Assembly (NCBI GenBank): GCA_963540505.1
Contig: CAUTMV010000008.1
Coordinates: 1 to 64,000 of the forward strand
Length of the DNA stretch: 64,000 nt
From: Wolinella sp963540505
Lineage (GTDB): Bacteria; Campylobacterota; Campylobacteria; Campylobacterales; Helicobacteraceae
Direction of reading: 5' to 3'
The translations under genes were made by a program, and so were the position numbers. How positions within the stretch are numbered: the first letter of the stretch is position 1; every line of letters begins with the position of its first letter. Below the pieces are notes generated by a model. The model was given only the letters and a program-made list of their open reading frames with translations. It searched no databases and was not told where the DNA came from. Positions 44,662-55,000 of the stretch are shown here, one piece after another.

Positions 44662-45099
44662 CTATCCAAGTTGTGCTTTCAGCATCCAAATGCTCTTTTC
44701 AAATGCGCCGACTTTCTCATCAGCAAATCCTGCGGTAACTTTATCACCTGCATCATCTGCCATTTTTGAAAGCTTTTTAAACTCGCTAGCCAAAAATTCA
44801 TAATCTTTCAAAACCGCCTCGGCAATGGCTTTGGAAGTGAAGCTACTCGCCTCTTCCTCTTTGATTCTCGCACTTTTTAGAATAGAAGCAAGGCTCACAA
44901 GGGGCTTATCGCCAAGCTGCAACACACGCTCCGCCAAATCATCAAGCAAATCGGCAAAATCATCATACATCTCTTCAGTCTTCGCATGCACAGGGTGAAA
45001 GTCCATACCTTTTACATTCCAGTGGAAATTGTGAAGTTTCATAAACATCACGGTGCTATCCGCTTGAAGAGATTTAAGGAGCTCAACTACATTTTTCAT
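44662..45099 (-). CDS. dps: Dps-family ferritin-like DNA/iron protection protein (NapA)
   Basis: Dodecameric mini-ferritin that oxidises and stores Fe(II) and protects DNA in starvation and oxidative stress. 145 residues. The inter-subunit ferroxidase ligands lie in HNFHWNVKGMDFHPVH and EEMYDDFADLLDDLAER. Flanked by flgS and hisD; own hairpin downstream. Confidence 0.96.
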   Translation of the reverse strand: MKNVVELLKSLQADSTVMFMKLHNFHWNVKGMDFHPVHAKTEEMYDDFADLLDDLAERVLQLGDKPLVSLASILKSARIKEEEASSFTSKAIAEAVLKDYEFLASEFKKLSKMADDAGDKVTAGFADEKVGAFEKSIWMLKAQLG

Positions 45100-45191
45100 C
45101 GCGTATCCTTTGTTATTAAATTTTGTATTCTATCAGCTTTTCGCTTGAGGGAAGTATAAAAATATTTTTCTTAAAAGAAAATAATTATTAT

Positions 45192-46205
45192 TTAAGAACT
45201 TTTCTTAATTATAATCTGAAATCCTTTTCTATCTCCCTCTATGAGTGTTACTCTGCCTTCATGTGCCTCAATAATGCGGAGCGAAAGTGCCAAACCAAGC
45301 CCATTTCCTTTGATTTTGGTCGTCTTAAAAGGCTCAAAAAGTATATTTTTATTCTCTATGGGCTTTCCATCATCATAAATCTCAAAGATTCCCCACTCAC
45401 CCTCATCGCGATAACTAAGCTCGATATTCCCCTCCTCCTTATCCTCAAGCTCCTCAATCGCGTCGATCGCATTAAAGATGAAATTCTGCACCACGATTCC
45501 TAAGAGGTCAAAATCCGCCTCGATTCTCGCACTTGCAGGGAAATGCACGTCAAGATGGATATTCGTGCTATACGGATAGTAGCTCATTGCAAGCTCGACC
45601 TCATCTTTCAGCCGCTCAAGCTCAAAAGGCGCGCGGCTAATCTGCACCCCGCGCGAGAAAAGTAGCGTCGCCTTGATGATCCGTTCCACGCGCCACGTCG
45701 CCTTTTTAATCTCGAGCACGAGCGGCTTGCTCGCCATATCTACGCGCTTTAGGAGCGTTGAGCTTAGAAGCGTGACCGAGCCGATCGGATTCCTGATCTC
45801 GTGCGCCAAATGCGCAGCAACCTGCCCCATAGAGATTAGACGCTCTTTTCGCTTCTCATCGGTAATATCCGTCACGGAGATGATCTTTTTGCCCATTTTT
45901 TGATTGATTTGCACCAAATAATGACAGCTGTCAAATTCAAATTCCCCGCCACTTGGTTGTGCCAAAATATGTTCCAAAAGATGACCAATTTTAAGCGATT
46001 CGCTGTTTTGATAAACAAGCCCCCCTGCCTCATCAAGCACCCAAAGCGCATTGGGAAGGAGCTCCAAAACGCCCTCAAACAGCCCCTTAAGCTCGACAAA
46101 CTCCTGCTCGACCTTGTAAGACTGCTCAATCAGCTCTTTTAAGCCACCCAAAAGGGCATTTTTATCGCTACTACTGAGGGAATCGAGAAGCTCTTGGGTG
46201 ATCAT
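45192..46205 (-). CDS. flgS: Sensor histidine kinase FlgS
   Basis: 337 residues: a short helical N-terminus, a PAS-like region (about 48-110), the HisKA phosphoacceptor in HLAHEIRNPIGS (about 133-144) and a HATPase_c domain ending in GNGLGLALS. No membrane segment, as in the cytosolic FlgS of Helicobacter, which phosphorylates FlgR to activate sigma-54 flagellar genes. It lies 4 bases after the rod-binding gene and downstream of a sigma-54 promoter, so the kinase may be in a feedback loop with its own regulon. Confidence 0.9.
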   Translation of the reverse strand: MITQELLDSLSSSDKNALLGGLKELIEQSYKVEQEFVELKGLFEGVLELLPNALWVLDEAGGLVYQNSESLKIGHLLEHILAQPSGGEFEFDSCHYLVQINQKMGKKIISVTDITDEKRKERLISMGQVAAHLAHEIRNPIGSVTLLSSTLLKRVDMASKPLVLEIKKATWRVERIIKATLLFSRGVQISRAPFELERLKDEVELAMSYYPYSTNIHLDVHFPASARIEADFDLLGIVVQNFIFNAIDAIEELEDKEEGNIELSYRDEGEWGIFEIYDDGKPIENKNILFEPFKTTKIKGNGLGLALSLRIIEAHEGRVTLIEGDRKGFQIIIKKSS

Positions 46206-46209
46206 GCGG

Positions 46210-46503
46210 CTATTTTTGCTGCTCTTTTAAGTAATTAAAGAGTAATTCACTGTATCCAAACCCCCCGGCAAGCGTCTGACTTAGCTGCTCCTTATACATG
46301 GAATCGTAAATCTCATGCCCCGCTTCCTTTGGATAGAGCGGATTCTCAAGTTTTAGCGCAAGGTCAAGCATAGTCTTTAAAATTACCGCCTCAAAGGCGT
46401 CCGTCTGCTCTTTTAGCTTCTCATCATCACTCTTATACGCCTCGATATTGGGCATTTTCTGCGAAGAATAGAGCGCACCGCTAGAATCGATAGGAATCAT
46501 CAC
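46210..46503 (-). CDS. Flagellar rod-binding protein (FlgJ N-terminal type)
   Basis: 97 residues matching the rod-binding half of FlgJ (EAVILKTMLDLAL and SQTLAGGFGYSELL). The C-terminal muramidase domain is absent, as is normal in Campylobacterota. Lies between flgI and flgS in one operon. Confidence 0.85.
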   Translation of the reverse strand: MMIPIDSSGALYSSQKMPNIEAYKSDDEKLKEQTDAFEAVILKTMLDLALKLENPLYPKEAGHEIYDSMYKEQLSQTLAGGFGYSELLFNYLKEQQK

Positions 46504-46510
46504 TCACTCC

Positions 46511-47560
46511 TTATAAAATCTCCAAATCTACGCTAATCGCGCCCGAGCGCTTAATCGCCTCTAAAATCGCGATGACATCTTTAGGCGTCGCGCCCATGCG
46601 CTGCAGAGCCTTCGTAATGCTCGCCACAGTAGGGGCTTGACCGCTTGTGCTAAGCGTCTTTGTCTCCAAGTTTAGTTGCGCACCATCGCCCATATCCATC
46701 GATTCCTCGCTGTTAGGGGAATCGGGCGCAATCTTAATCGTAATCTCCCCGTGCGTTACCACTACCGAGCCGACTTTAACCCCGACACCCGCTACCACCG
46801 TGCCTGTGCGCTCATCGATGACGATTTTATTCTCGCGACTGTAATCAATCTCGACCTCTTCAACACGTGCCAAAAACTCCACCATGCTCATATTTTCCGG
46901 TCTATTAAGCTTAATCGTGCGCGAATCAATCGCCAAAGCCACAGGTGTGCCAAAGTGCTGATTAATACTATTTTGCGCTCTTGCGGCATTCTGAAAATTT
47001 GAGCTTTTGAGGCTCAAGGTCGCATTGACTTTAGAGTGCAAATCTAGGGGAATCTCACGCTCAATAATCGCGCCACCATAAAGCATCGCCGCAAGAGGGT
47101 GATTCACGCCTCCTCCACGATCATTTTTGCCCCCGATACTAATCGCCCCTTGAGAAGTGGCGTAGATTCTTCCATCAACACCCGTTAAAGGCGTCAAAAT
47201 GAGCGTCCCGCCCTCAAGCGATTTCGCATCACCGATTGATGAGACCAGCACATCGATCCGATCGCCCTGCCGCGCAAAAGGCGGGAGCTTTGCCGTAAGC
47301 ATGACTGCCGCGACGTTTTTGGACTTAATATCATCTGCGCCGATTTTCACATTGACGCTCTCAAGCATATTCGCAATGGACTGCATGGTAAATTTCGAGC
47401 TTGTCTTATCCCCCGTGCCATTAAGCCCCACGACCAGTCCGTAGCCGATAAGCTGATTATCCCGCACACCCACAATATTGGCAATATCCTTGATCCGCTC
47501 CGCCTGCAAAGGCGCACCCAAGGTAATCAGCACCGCAAAAATCTTCATCAAATCCGACAT
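46511..47560 (-). CDS. flgI: Flagellar P-ring protein
   Basis: Forms the periplasmic P ring round the flagellar rod. The ATG at 47560 behind AAGGAT gives 349 residues; the longer frame from 47689 runs through the promoter. Signal peptide to about residue 20 (APLQAERIKDI). Typical GYGLVVGLNGTGD and VVTHGEITIKI stretches. First gene of flgI-flgJ-flgS. Confidence 0.96.
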   Translation of the reverse strand: MSDLMKIFAVLITLGAPLQAERIKDIANIVGVRDNQLIGYGLVVGLNGTGDKTSSKFTMQSIANMLESVNVKIGADDIKSKNVAAVMLTAKLPPFARQGDRIDVLVSSIGDAKSLEGGTLILTPLTGVDGRIYATSQGAISIGGKNDRGGGVNHPLAAMLYGGAIIEREIPLDLHSKVNATLSLKSSNFQNAARAQNSINQHFGTPVALAIDSRTIKLNRPENMSMVEFLARVEEVEIDYSRENKIVIDERTGTVVAGVGVKVGSVVVTHGEITIKIAPDSPNSEESMDMGDGAQLNLETKTLSTSGQAPTVASITKALQRMGATPKDVIAILEAIKRSGAISVDLEIL

Positions 47561-47611
47561 AGGTATCCTTCCGTCATTGTCGCTTTTTGTATCGCCACTT
47601 TCACGGGTAAA

Positions 47612-47626
47612 GCAAATATTGTGCCA
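47612..47626 (-). promoter_or_regulatory. Sigma-54 (RpoN) promoter of flgI
   Basis: On the minus strand TGGCAC, five bases, TTGC: full match to the -24/-12 core of sigma-54 promoters, 52 bases before the flgI start. Fits the FlgSR/RpoN control of middle flagellar genes in Helicobacter and Campylobacter. Confidence 0.9.
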
Positions 47627-47740
47627 CGATTCCCGAGCAGATTCCTGCATTGCACAACCCAAGATGCGATAAGAATCTAAAAAAGCCATTTGGCTTATAT
47701 TATAATTTTGAAAGTCGAGATTTGATAGTAGGATTTGCCT

Positions 47741-50700
47741 ATGATAGATAGAAACAATTTAAAGCAAATATTGCACTCGCTTGGATTTACTAAAAGCGAA
47801 GAAAATGTATTTTCTAAATACTTTGGCACACTTAATGATGATATGCATGTGGATTGGAACAAAGGTAAACTGATTTATCCTGACGCGGTAAAAATCAATG
47901 ATCAAACCACTTGCAATTTTGAACATCCCGAAAATTTTGTCGTCTTTGAGTGTGTGCATCGCCTGCTAGAAAAAGGCTACCGTCCAGAGCATATCGAATT
48001 GGAAAAACGCTGGAATCTCGGACATGACGCTAAGGGTGGTAAAGCTGATATTTGTGTTTATGATGAAAGCGGTCAAAATATCTTGTTTATTATCGAATGC
48101 AAAACTGCTGGGCAGGAGTATTCCAAGGCATTGAAATTGCTAAAAGAGGATGGCGGACAGCTTTTCTCATATTGGCAGCAAGAGCGCAGCACAAAGTGGA
48201 TCGCCCTATATGCGTCAGACTGGAAAGACGGGCAAATTACCTTTAAAAATGACATCATCAACTGCACAGATGACGCTAACATCATCAAAATGGCGGAAAA
48301 AGATAAAACCATACCACTTTACAAAAATGCCACTTCAGTCCCGGAATATTTTATGGTATGGAGTGAAACCTATAATCAAAAGCTTTGGCAGGGATTGCTC
48401 TTTGGTGAAGAGACACAAGCGTATAAAATAGGCATTCGCCCTTTACGTAAAAAAGATTTAAAGGAATTTGATCCTGATGATAAAGTCGTCAATAAATTTG
48501 AGGAAATTTTACGGCATAACAATGTCAGCGACAAAGAAAATGCCTTTAATCGCTTGGTCGCGCTCTTTATCTGCAAGCTCGTTGATGAAATTAAAAAGAA
48601 TGATAACGACGCTGTGGATTTTCAATACAAGCAAGGCACCGATACCTACGAAACGCTTCAAGACCGCTTGCAGCGACTCCACACCGAAGGTATGCAAGAT
48701 TTTATGGGTGAAAAAATCTTTTATGTATCAAACGATTACGCTGAAAATCTCTTTAAAAATTATACCAGCCATAAACGCGCGAAAGCAATTGATGATTTAA
48801 AAAAGACCATTCGTATTCTGAAATTTTATTCGAATAATGATTTTTCATTCAAAGATGTTCATAACGAAGAACTATTCTTGCAAAATGGCAAAATTTTAGT
48901 CGAAGTCGTCCAACTTTTTGAAAATTATCGGATCGTCTATCCATCAAAACACCAATTTTTGGGCGATTTATTTGAACAACTTTTAAACAAGGGTTTTAAA
49001 CAAAGTGAGGGGCAGTTTTTTACGCCAATTCCCATTACGCGCTTTATTTGGGATAGCTTACCCCTGACAGCGATTCCCACAGTGATCGACTATGCCTGCG
49101 GTTCGGGACATTTCTTAACCGAAGCAGTGGAGAGTATCAATAGGCGTCTGCAAACAGATGAAAATAACAACTGGGTTGAAAAACACATTTTTGGAATCGA
49201 AAAAGATTACCGCCTAGCGCGTGTTGCAAAAATATCGCTTTTTATGAACGGTGCGGGTGGGGGAAATATCATTTTTGGCGATGGGCTTGAGAATCATAGA
49301 GAAAAAAAGATTGAAAATAATACTTTTGATATTTTAGTCGCAAACCCACCCTATAGTGTTTCGGCTTTTAAATCGCACTTGAAATTAAAAAACAATACTT
49401 TTGATCTGCTTAGTAGAATTTCCAATGATGGAAGTGAGATTGAGACACTTTTTGTCGAGCGCATTACGCAATTACTTAAACCAAAAGGAATCGCCGCGGT
49501 TATATTGCCCTCTTCTATTTTGAGTAACGATAGCAATAGCTACATCGGTGCGCGAGAAATTTTGCTGAAAAATTTTATGCTCCGTGCAATTGTGCAGTTT
49601 GGCAGCAAAACATTTGGCGCGACAGGCACAAATACGGTCGTGCTCTTTTTGGAAAAATATAACGAGCCGCCCAAACAAAGCGATCTAAAACAAGACAGCG
49701 CAGAGGCGATTATTAAGGCAGAAGAAACGGCAGAATGGGAGGATGATGAGATTTTAGAGGCATATTTGAGAAAAATCGAGGTAACAAAAGAGTGGTATCA
49801 AGAGTTCACTACTCAAAGCGTTTCATTTGATGGCTTTACGCAATGCGAATATCTAAACATGTATGCAAGCAGATTCCAGACACTTCCAAGAATCGTAAAA
49901 TTGCGGGAATCAAGTGCCTTTAAAAAGCTCACCACACAAGAGCAGAGCGAGCGACTTAAGCAGGAATTTTACAATTACGCAAAACCGCTTGAACGTGAAA
50001 AGATACTCTATTTCGGACTGACTTACAGACAAACAACGCTGATTATTACCGCTCCGAGCGACAATGCTGAGCAAAAACGCTTCCTAGGATATGACTGGAG
50101 CAATCGCAAAGGTGCTGAGGGCATACAGATCCATACGCCCGGCGGTATGCTCTATAACGAACATGACCGCAACGCTATGGACACGATTGCAGCTAGCATT
50201 CGCAATAGATTTTCTGCAGTTGCAACGTTTAGCATTGACAAGGATAAACAGCAATATTGCGCTTTAGCCAATCTCAGCGACATGATCGATTTTTCACGAC
50301 TTAGCTTTAACAAAGCAATAAAACTTACGCTGGACAAGAAAATTGAAATAAAGAGCAAGTATCCGTTGGTAAGATTGGGGGAGATTGCTGAAGTTGCATC
50401 AGGAAATAGTGCTCCGCAAGAAAAGCGTTTATTTATAGATGGAAAATATCCATTTTTCAGAACATCTGATGTAGGTAAAGTACATTTATCTAAAAACTTA
50501 ATAGAAGTTGCAGATTATCTCAATGATGATGGAGCAGAAAGATTAAAGAAATATCCTAAAGGAACTATACTGATGCCAAAGTCAGGAGCCTCAACTTATC
50601 TAAATCATAGAGCGATTATGGGGGTAGATGGTTTTGTGGCTTCTCATTTGGCAACTATTATTGCAGATAACGAAAAAATATTGACAGATTTTTTATATGA

Positions 50701-50983
50701 GTTGTTAGTGCTGGTAAAAGTACAAAATATAAAGGTAAACTCAGATTATCCTTCATTAAATAAAAGTGATATAGATAATATAAAAATCCCCCTTCCACCG
50801 CTTGCTATTCAACAAAAAATCGTAGCGGAATGCGAAAAAGTTGATGAGGAATACAACGCGAGTCGAATGAGTATAGAAGAGTATAAAAAGAAAATCGCTC
50901 AAGTGTTCGAGCGACTCGAAGTTATTGCAAATAACGGGGGGGGGGGGCGAAGCTATCGAGAATTAGAGATCTGTGCAGCGTGA
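47741..50983 (+). CDS. Type IIG restriction-modification-specificity protein, phase-variable, currently truncated
   Basis: One polypeptide combining nuclease, N6-adenine methyltransferase and one target-recognition domain. The start chosen is the ATG at 47741 (a TTG six bases earlier is less likely). A PD-(D/E)xK-type nuclease has D103 and E119-x-K121. Methyltransferase motif I DYACGSGHF lies near 454-462 and motif IV NPPY near 536-539. The specificity part begins near 873 (YPLVRLGEIAEVASG) and ends in a conserved helix near 1050. At 50936-50947 twelve G encode GlyGlyGlyGly, and the frame stops 12 codons later. The missing second recognition domain is the next entry. In this state the enzyme has 1080 residues with a single TRD and may be inactive or have altered recognition. 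Confidence 0.92.
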   Translation: MIDRNNLKQILHSLGFTKSEENVFSKYFGTLNDDMHVDWNKGKLIYPDAVKINDQTTCNFEHPENFVVFECVHRLLEKGYRPEHIELEKRWNLGHDAKGGKADICVYDESGQNILFIIECKTAGQEYSKALKLLKEDGGQLFSYWQQERSTKWIALYASDWKDGQITFKNDIINCTDDANIIKMAEKDKTIPLYKNATSVPEYFMVWSETYNQKLWQGLLFGEETQAYKIGIRPLRKKDLKEFDPDDKVVNKFEEILRHNNVSDKENAFNRLVALFICKLVDEIKKNDNDAVDFQYKQGTDTYETLQDRLQRLHTEGMQDFMGEKIFYVSNDYAENLFKNYTSHKRAKAIDDLKKTIRILKFYSNNDFSFKDVHNEELFLQNGKILVEVVQLFENYRIVYPSKHQFLGDLFEQLLNKGFKQSEGQFFTPIPITRFIWDSLPLTAIPTVIDYACGSGHFLTEAVESINRRLQTDENNNWVEKHIFGIEKDYRLARVAKISLFMNGAGGGNIIFGDGLENHREKKIENNTFDILVANPPYSVSAFKSHLKLKNNTFDLLSRISNDGSEIETLFVERITQLLKPKGIAAVILPSSILSNDSNSYIGAREILLKNFMLRAIVQFGSKTFGATGTNTVVLFLEKYNEPPKQSDLKQDSAEAIIKAEETAEWEDDEILEAYLRKIEVTKEWYQEFTTQSVSFDGFTQCEYLNMYASRFQTLPRIVKLRESSAFKKLTTQEQSERLKQEFYNYAKPLEREKILYFGLTYRQTTLIITAPSDNAEQKRFLGYDWSNRKGAEGIQIHTPGGMLYNEHDRNAMDTIAASIRNRFSAVATFSIDKDKQQYCALANLSDMIDFSRLSFNKAIKLTLDKKIEIKSKYPLVRLGEIAEVASGNSAPQEKRLFIDGKYPFFRTSDVGKVHLSKNLIEVADYLNDDGAERLKKYPKGTILMPKSGASTYLNHRAIMGVDGFVASHLATIIADNEKILTDFLYELLVLVKVQNIKVNSDYPSLNKSDIDNIKIPLPPLAIQQKIVAECEKVDEEYNASRMSIEEYKKKIAQVFERLEVIANNGGGGRSYRELEICAA
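50936..50947 (+). repeat. G12 homopolymer inside the type IIG gene
   Basis: Twelve consecutive G between the two halves of the specificity region. Ten or thirteen G would join both halves in one frame; twelve gives a stop at 50983. Such tracts in Campylobacter and Helicobacter switch by slipped-strand mispairing. Confidence 0.95.
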
Positions 50984-51525
50984 TCAATCCCTCAAAGTCC
51001 GAACTATCAAATCTCGACAATAACACCCTTGTATCGTTTATAGAGATGGCTTCTGTTAGCAATGACGGCTATATTGAAAGTAAAATAAACAAGCCTTTAT
51101 CGGAGATGAGAAAAGGAAGTTATACATACTTTGCGGAAAATGATATTCTCATTGCTAAAATTACACCTTGCATGGAAAACGGTAAATGCGCCATTGCTAA
51201 GGGATTAACCAATAAAATAGGCTTTGGAAGTTCTGAATTTCATGTTTTAAGATGCAATAACCAAATTCTCAATAAATACCTGTTCGGCTATCTCAATCGC
51301 GAAACAATAAGGCAAATGGCAACAAAAAGAATGACTGGAGCAAGCGGACATCGCAGAGTGCCCATTGATTTTTATGAGAATCTAGAAATCCCCGTCCCTC
51401 CTCTCCGCGAGCAAGAGCGCATAATAAAAGAAATCGAAAGTTACAAAAAAGCGATTGCACAAGCAAAAGCGCTCATAGCTACTTGCGCAGAGAAGAAAAA
51501 AATGATATTGGATAAATGGTTGTGA
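50980..51525 (+). CDS. Second target-recognition domain of the type IIG enzyme, out of frame
   Basis: 181 residues from a GTG that is not preceded by a ribosome site. Its upstream continuation in the same frame reads KLSRIRDLCSVINPSKSEL, a normal HsdS-type TRD start reaching back to the G tract. Typical specificity signatures are SFIEMASVS, RMTGASGHRRV and the closing PVPPLREQERI plus coiled helix. It is best seen as the 3' part of the upstream gene, read only when the tract has 10 or 13 G; a full product would be about 1261 residues. Independent translation as a half-HsdS subunit is possible but not supported. Confidence 0.85.
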   Translation: MINPSKSELSNLDNNTLVSFIEMASVSNDGYIESKINKPLSEMRKGSYTYFAENDILIAKITPCMENGKCAIAKGLTNKIGFGSSEFHVLRCNNQILNKYLFGYLNRETIRQMATKRMTGASGHRRVPIDFYENLEIPVPPLREQERIIKEIESYKKAIAQAKALIATCAEKKKMILDKWL

Positions 51526-51553
51526 ATCCGCAACGCTTTTTACTGCCTCATTG

Positions 51554-51883
51554 CTAGAGTATAGATTCCCGCTTTTTCTTTTTGGGAAGCGGCAGTTCAT
51601 CATACATCGCATTGAACAAATCGAAGAGAAATGCCTTGTCATCGACTTTCTCTACCAGCAACATCTCTTTTGCGCCCTGATACGGTGCTTCACGAGGAGC
51701 GTTTGGCATAAATGCGTTTGCCGAATCCACCGCTTTCACAAGCAATCGATCATCGTAGATTCCGCCAACGATTTTGCCGCGATAATAGATGATAAATTCT
51801 CCCATCATCGCTCGATAGCTTATCTCTTCCAAAATGGAAAGCTGCTCCAAAATAAAATCCAAATATGCTTTGCTTGAGGGCAT
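51554..51883 (-). CDS. TfoX/Sxy N-terminal domain protein
   Basis: 109 residues matching the TfoX N-terminal domain (ISYRAMMGEFIIYYRGKIVGG). In gammaproteobacteria such proteins influence competence gene expression; in Campylobacterota the role is not established. The C-terminal TfoX domain is absent. The ATG at 51883 is behind GGAGG, only ten bases after the stop of a truncated upstream frame. Converges with the type IIG gene. Confidence 0.85.
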   Translation of the reverse strand: MPSSKAYLDFILEQLSILEEISYRAMMGEFIIYYRGKIVGGIYDDRLLVKAVDSANAFMPNAPREAPYQGAKEMLLVEKVDDKAFLFDLFNAMYDELPLPKKKKRESIL

Positions 51884-51893
51884 GATTCCTCCG

Positions 51894-51995
51894 CTACTCT
51901 GACTTTTTCAAACGCTTTCTCATCGATACCCATCTTTTAGTCAATTCTTGCATTTCGCGGGAATCGCCCTCCTCAAGCACCAGATGCCCCCAAAT
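51894..51995 (-). pseudogene. C-terminal remnant of a lost gene upstream of the TfoX-like gene
   Basis: A 33-codon open stretch, closed by stops on both sides and lacking a start, reads like the charged C-terminal helix of a real protein (HLVLEEGDSREM... then Lys/Arg-rich). It ends ten bases before the TfoX-like start, at normal operon spacing. It probably marks a gene cut when the autotransporter region arrived. Family not identified. Confidence 0.35.
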
Positions 51996-52017
51996 TTACG
52001 CCCGGAATAGCTAAACA

Positions 52018-55000
52018 CTAAAACTTATAGCTTGCCTTTATACTTCCACTAACCCCGTAGCTGCGATTACTTAGCATACCTGCAAGCTGATACGAAATCC
52101 CCCAGCTTTTTGTTATTTTCGTATTTGCAGTTAAGTTCAGCTTATAGCTCAAAGCACTATTATCGAGCTTGTAATCGACATACTCGCTTGAATTATTAAG
52201 TGAAACGTAAGTTTTATCCGCCGAATTATACACGCTCTGCTTCACCAAAAATTGCGCGATAAATGCGTTGTCATAGGTATTTAGCACATATTCCGCGCCT
52301 GCACCAAAAGCGACATTGAAATTCTCTACATCCTTTTGCTTATAAAAATCGTTTTTAAAGCCTTTTATACTGTTTGCGCCAAATTCAAGCGCGAGCACAG
52401 GTTTAATAGTTTGCGCACGATCCAGCACAATCCCATACTTATAATAATTGCTTGAGAGCACACCTGTGCTTTTTACATCGACTTTTTGCGAACCGTTAAT
52501 ACTGCGCTTTGAATTGGTAAAAGCCAAATTCAAATTACTCTGAAACTCATGTGCACCAAATTCATAGAATCCATACGCCCCGAGGCTATAAATCGTAGCA
52601 TCGTCGTTAATGGATTTTGAGCCGAATTTCGCCTGATTCATACCCGCACTCACACCCAAAATAAAACTATCATAGCTCCTGTCATAGCCGATATTCGTGC
52701 CGTAAAATTTAAGGTCGCCGCCAGTGTCTCTATCCTTGAAATACGCCTGATTGACGTTCGCCCAAAAGTTATTCCTATTCTCCTGTGCTGCCTCATAGAC
52801 CATCGCCGTCGTCGGCTTAGCGTCATTCCCAAGCGCAGCGAGTTTGAAGCGCGAAACATTCGCTCTTGTAGTGAGAATATGCGAGAGCCTTGAGTTAATG
52901 AGCTCATTGCCCGTTTGCAAAGCTTTTACATTCACATCAATCGAGGTTTTCGAGATGTCGTTCATATCAGACTCGATTTTCTCCACCATCCTTTTTATCG
53001 CACCAAAATCGCCATTTTGCTTCGCCCTTTTGTATTCGGGCGTATCTTTGAGTAAACCCAGCACTTTGTTTTGCTGATCGCTAAGTTCAGCCGCACTCAA
53101 ACCCGGATTTACTTGTGGCGGATTGTGATTTTGATTATTTTGCCCCTGATTGCTTCCACCTTGATTATTGTTTTGGTTGCCGCCCTGATTCCCTCCATTA
53201 GCTCCGGGTGTTACGGCGGGATTTGTGCCTTGAGTCTCCTTCAGCTCCATAAAAAGCTTGCCGTTTTCTATCGTGTAATTTTTATAGTAAAGCCCCTGCA
53301 CTTTCTGTGTGGTGTCAAATTTCGCCCCTTTGTTGATAATCTTTTGCGCGCTCATAAGCTCATATTTTTTGTTTGCCACTAGATTTTGAAGATCCACTCC
53401 AAAAATCATATCCTTCTCCAGTGTCAAAGTCTTTTGGAAGTTCAGAAGTGAGCCATTCTGCCCTCCATAATTTTTAATCGTCAATCTATTTTTTATGGTT
53501 GTATCCGTTCCGAAAGTAAGCGGACGAGAAGAATTGACCTCCAAGCTTCCAAGCTCAAACCTACCGCTACCCTCGACAACCGTGCGATTAGACGCGAGAT
53601 TCCCATCATTTATGACTAGCTCTCTTAGCTTCGTGCTTGTGCCTCCCATACGCAATACACTATCGCTATCCATGACGATTCGATTTTCAAAGTTCGCCTC
53701 TTTGACCGTCAGATTCCCGCTCTCTACGCCCTGTCGATACTTTAGTGCGTCATTGCTCTCGCTCTCATTATAAGTATTTGAGCCATCATGCCTATCGATG
53801 TAGTGCTTTATCTCCCCGCTTAGGGTTATTTTGGAATTCTTAGCCCTGATTTCGCCCTTGACCTCGGCATATTTGCCTATGGTTAGCTCTGAGGAATCAA
53901 GATCTATGCCTCCAAGAGCATTAAACGTGCGCTTATCCCAATCGGGCTGCTCCAGTGTCGAAGGACGCGTCAAATCCATATAACTAGGCGGAGTAAGCCC
54001 CGCATCATTGATCTTTTTCTTAACTTCATTTTTCAGCACACTTTGATCGCCCAAAGCATGCGTAGTGGGGTGTCCTTGCAGAGTAACCTTTGCATTGTTG
54101 CTGAGTTTTAGGCGACCCTTTATGTCAAACCCGCCATCAAACGCGAGGGCTTTCCCGTTGCCTTTGTGCTCAATATCCATATTTTGGCTTGCATTCGCAT
54201 GAAAGATCGTATCCCTATCCGCCGCACCTTTTATGTTGAGCGTTGATTTTGTTATGGTATCTGAGTTTAAAATCCTCGCCGCATTAGAATTCGCAGCCAC
54301 ATTTTCAAGCTCCTGATTGTGTCCGTTTAGATCGAGGATTCCCCCACCGTTACCAAAGAAAAGCCTGCCATTGAGATTATCTTGGACACCAAGCTTTAGC
54401 GTCCCTCTACCGCTCGCAAGATACATATCGCTAAACGCACCCGCTTTCTTTAGCTCCACGCTACCCTGCCCGAGCCTTAGCGTCTTATTCCCGCTCGAAT
54501 TGACAATCAGCTTCCCCTTGCCAACCTTATGTATGCTTGTATTCGCGACTACATTCATGGTCAGGCTCGCACCCTCTTCCACATCAAAGCCCGCAATCTT
54601 CGTAATCCTACCACTACCCTTAATCGTAGTCTCGCCTCTTTTTACGACGATTCCCCCATGCCCTAAATCAAGATTTGAATTGAGCGTAACATCGCTTGTA
54701 TTGCTTAGGATATTATCTTTGTTTGTCTGAAGCGCATGACCAAAGATATTCACGCTATTAATCAGGTGTTCATAATCTTTTTTGTAATCATCAAGATCGG
54801 CTTTTGTTACGACTGAAGTATGGTTGGTTTCGCCATTAGCAACTGACAAAACTCCAACCAAAACCCACTTTTTCTTTATCGTATCATAGACAAAGAATCC
54901 TGAGCCGCTATCCCCGACCTGAAGTCTATTTCTAAAGCGTTTATCCGATGAAGCCATCATGTATAGCCCATCTAATCTTCGACCACCAAGCCCCGCAAGC

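Noticed and set aside
50980..51525. Independent HsdS subunit gene
   Set aside because: No ribosome site precedes the GTG, and the frame continues upstream into the G tract with normal TRD sequence.
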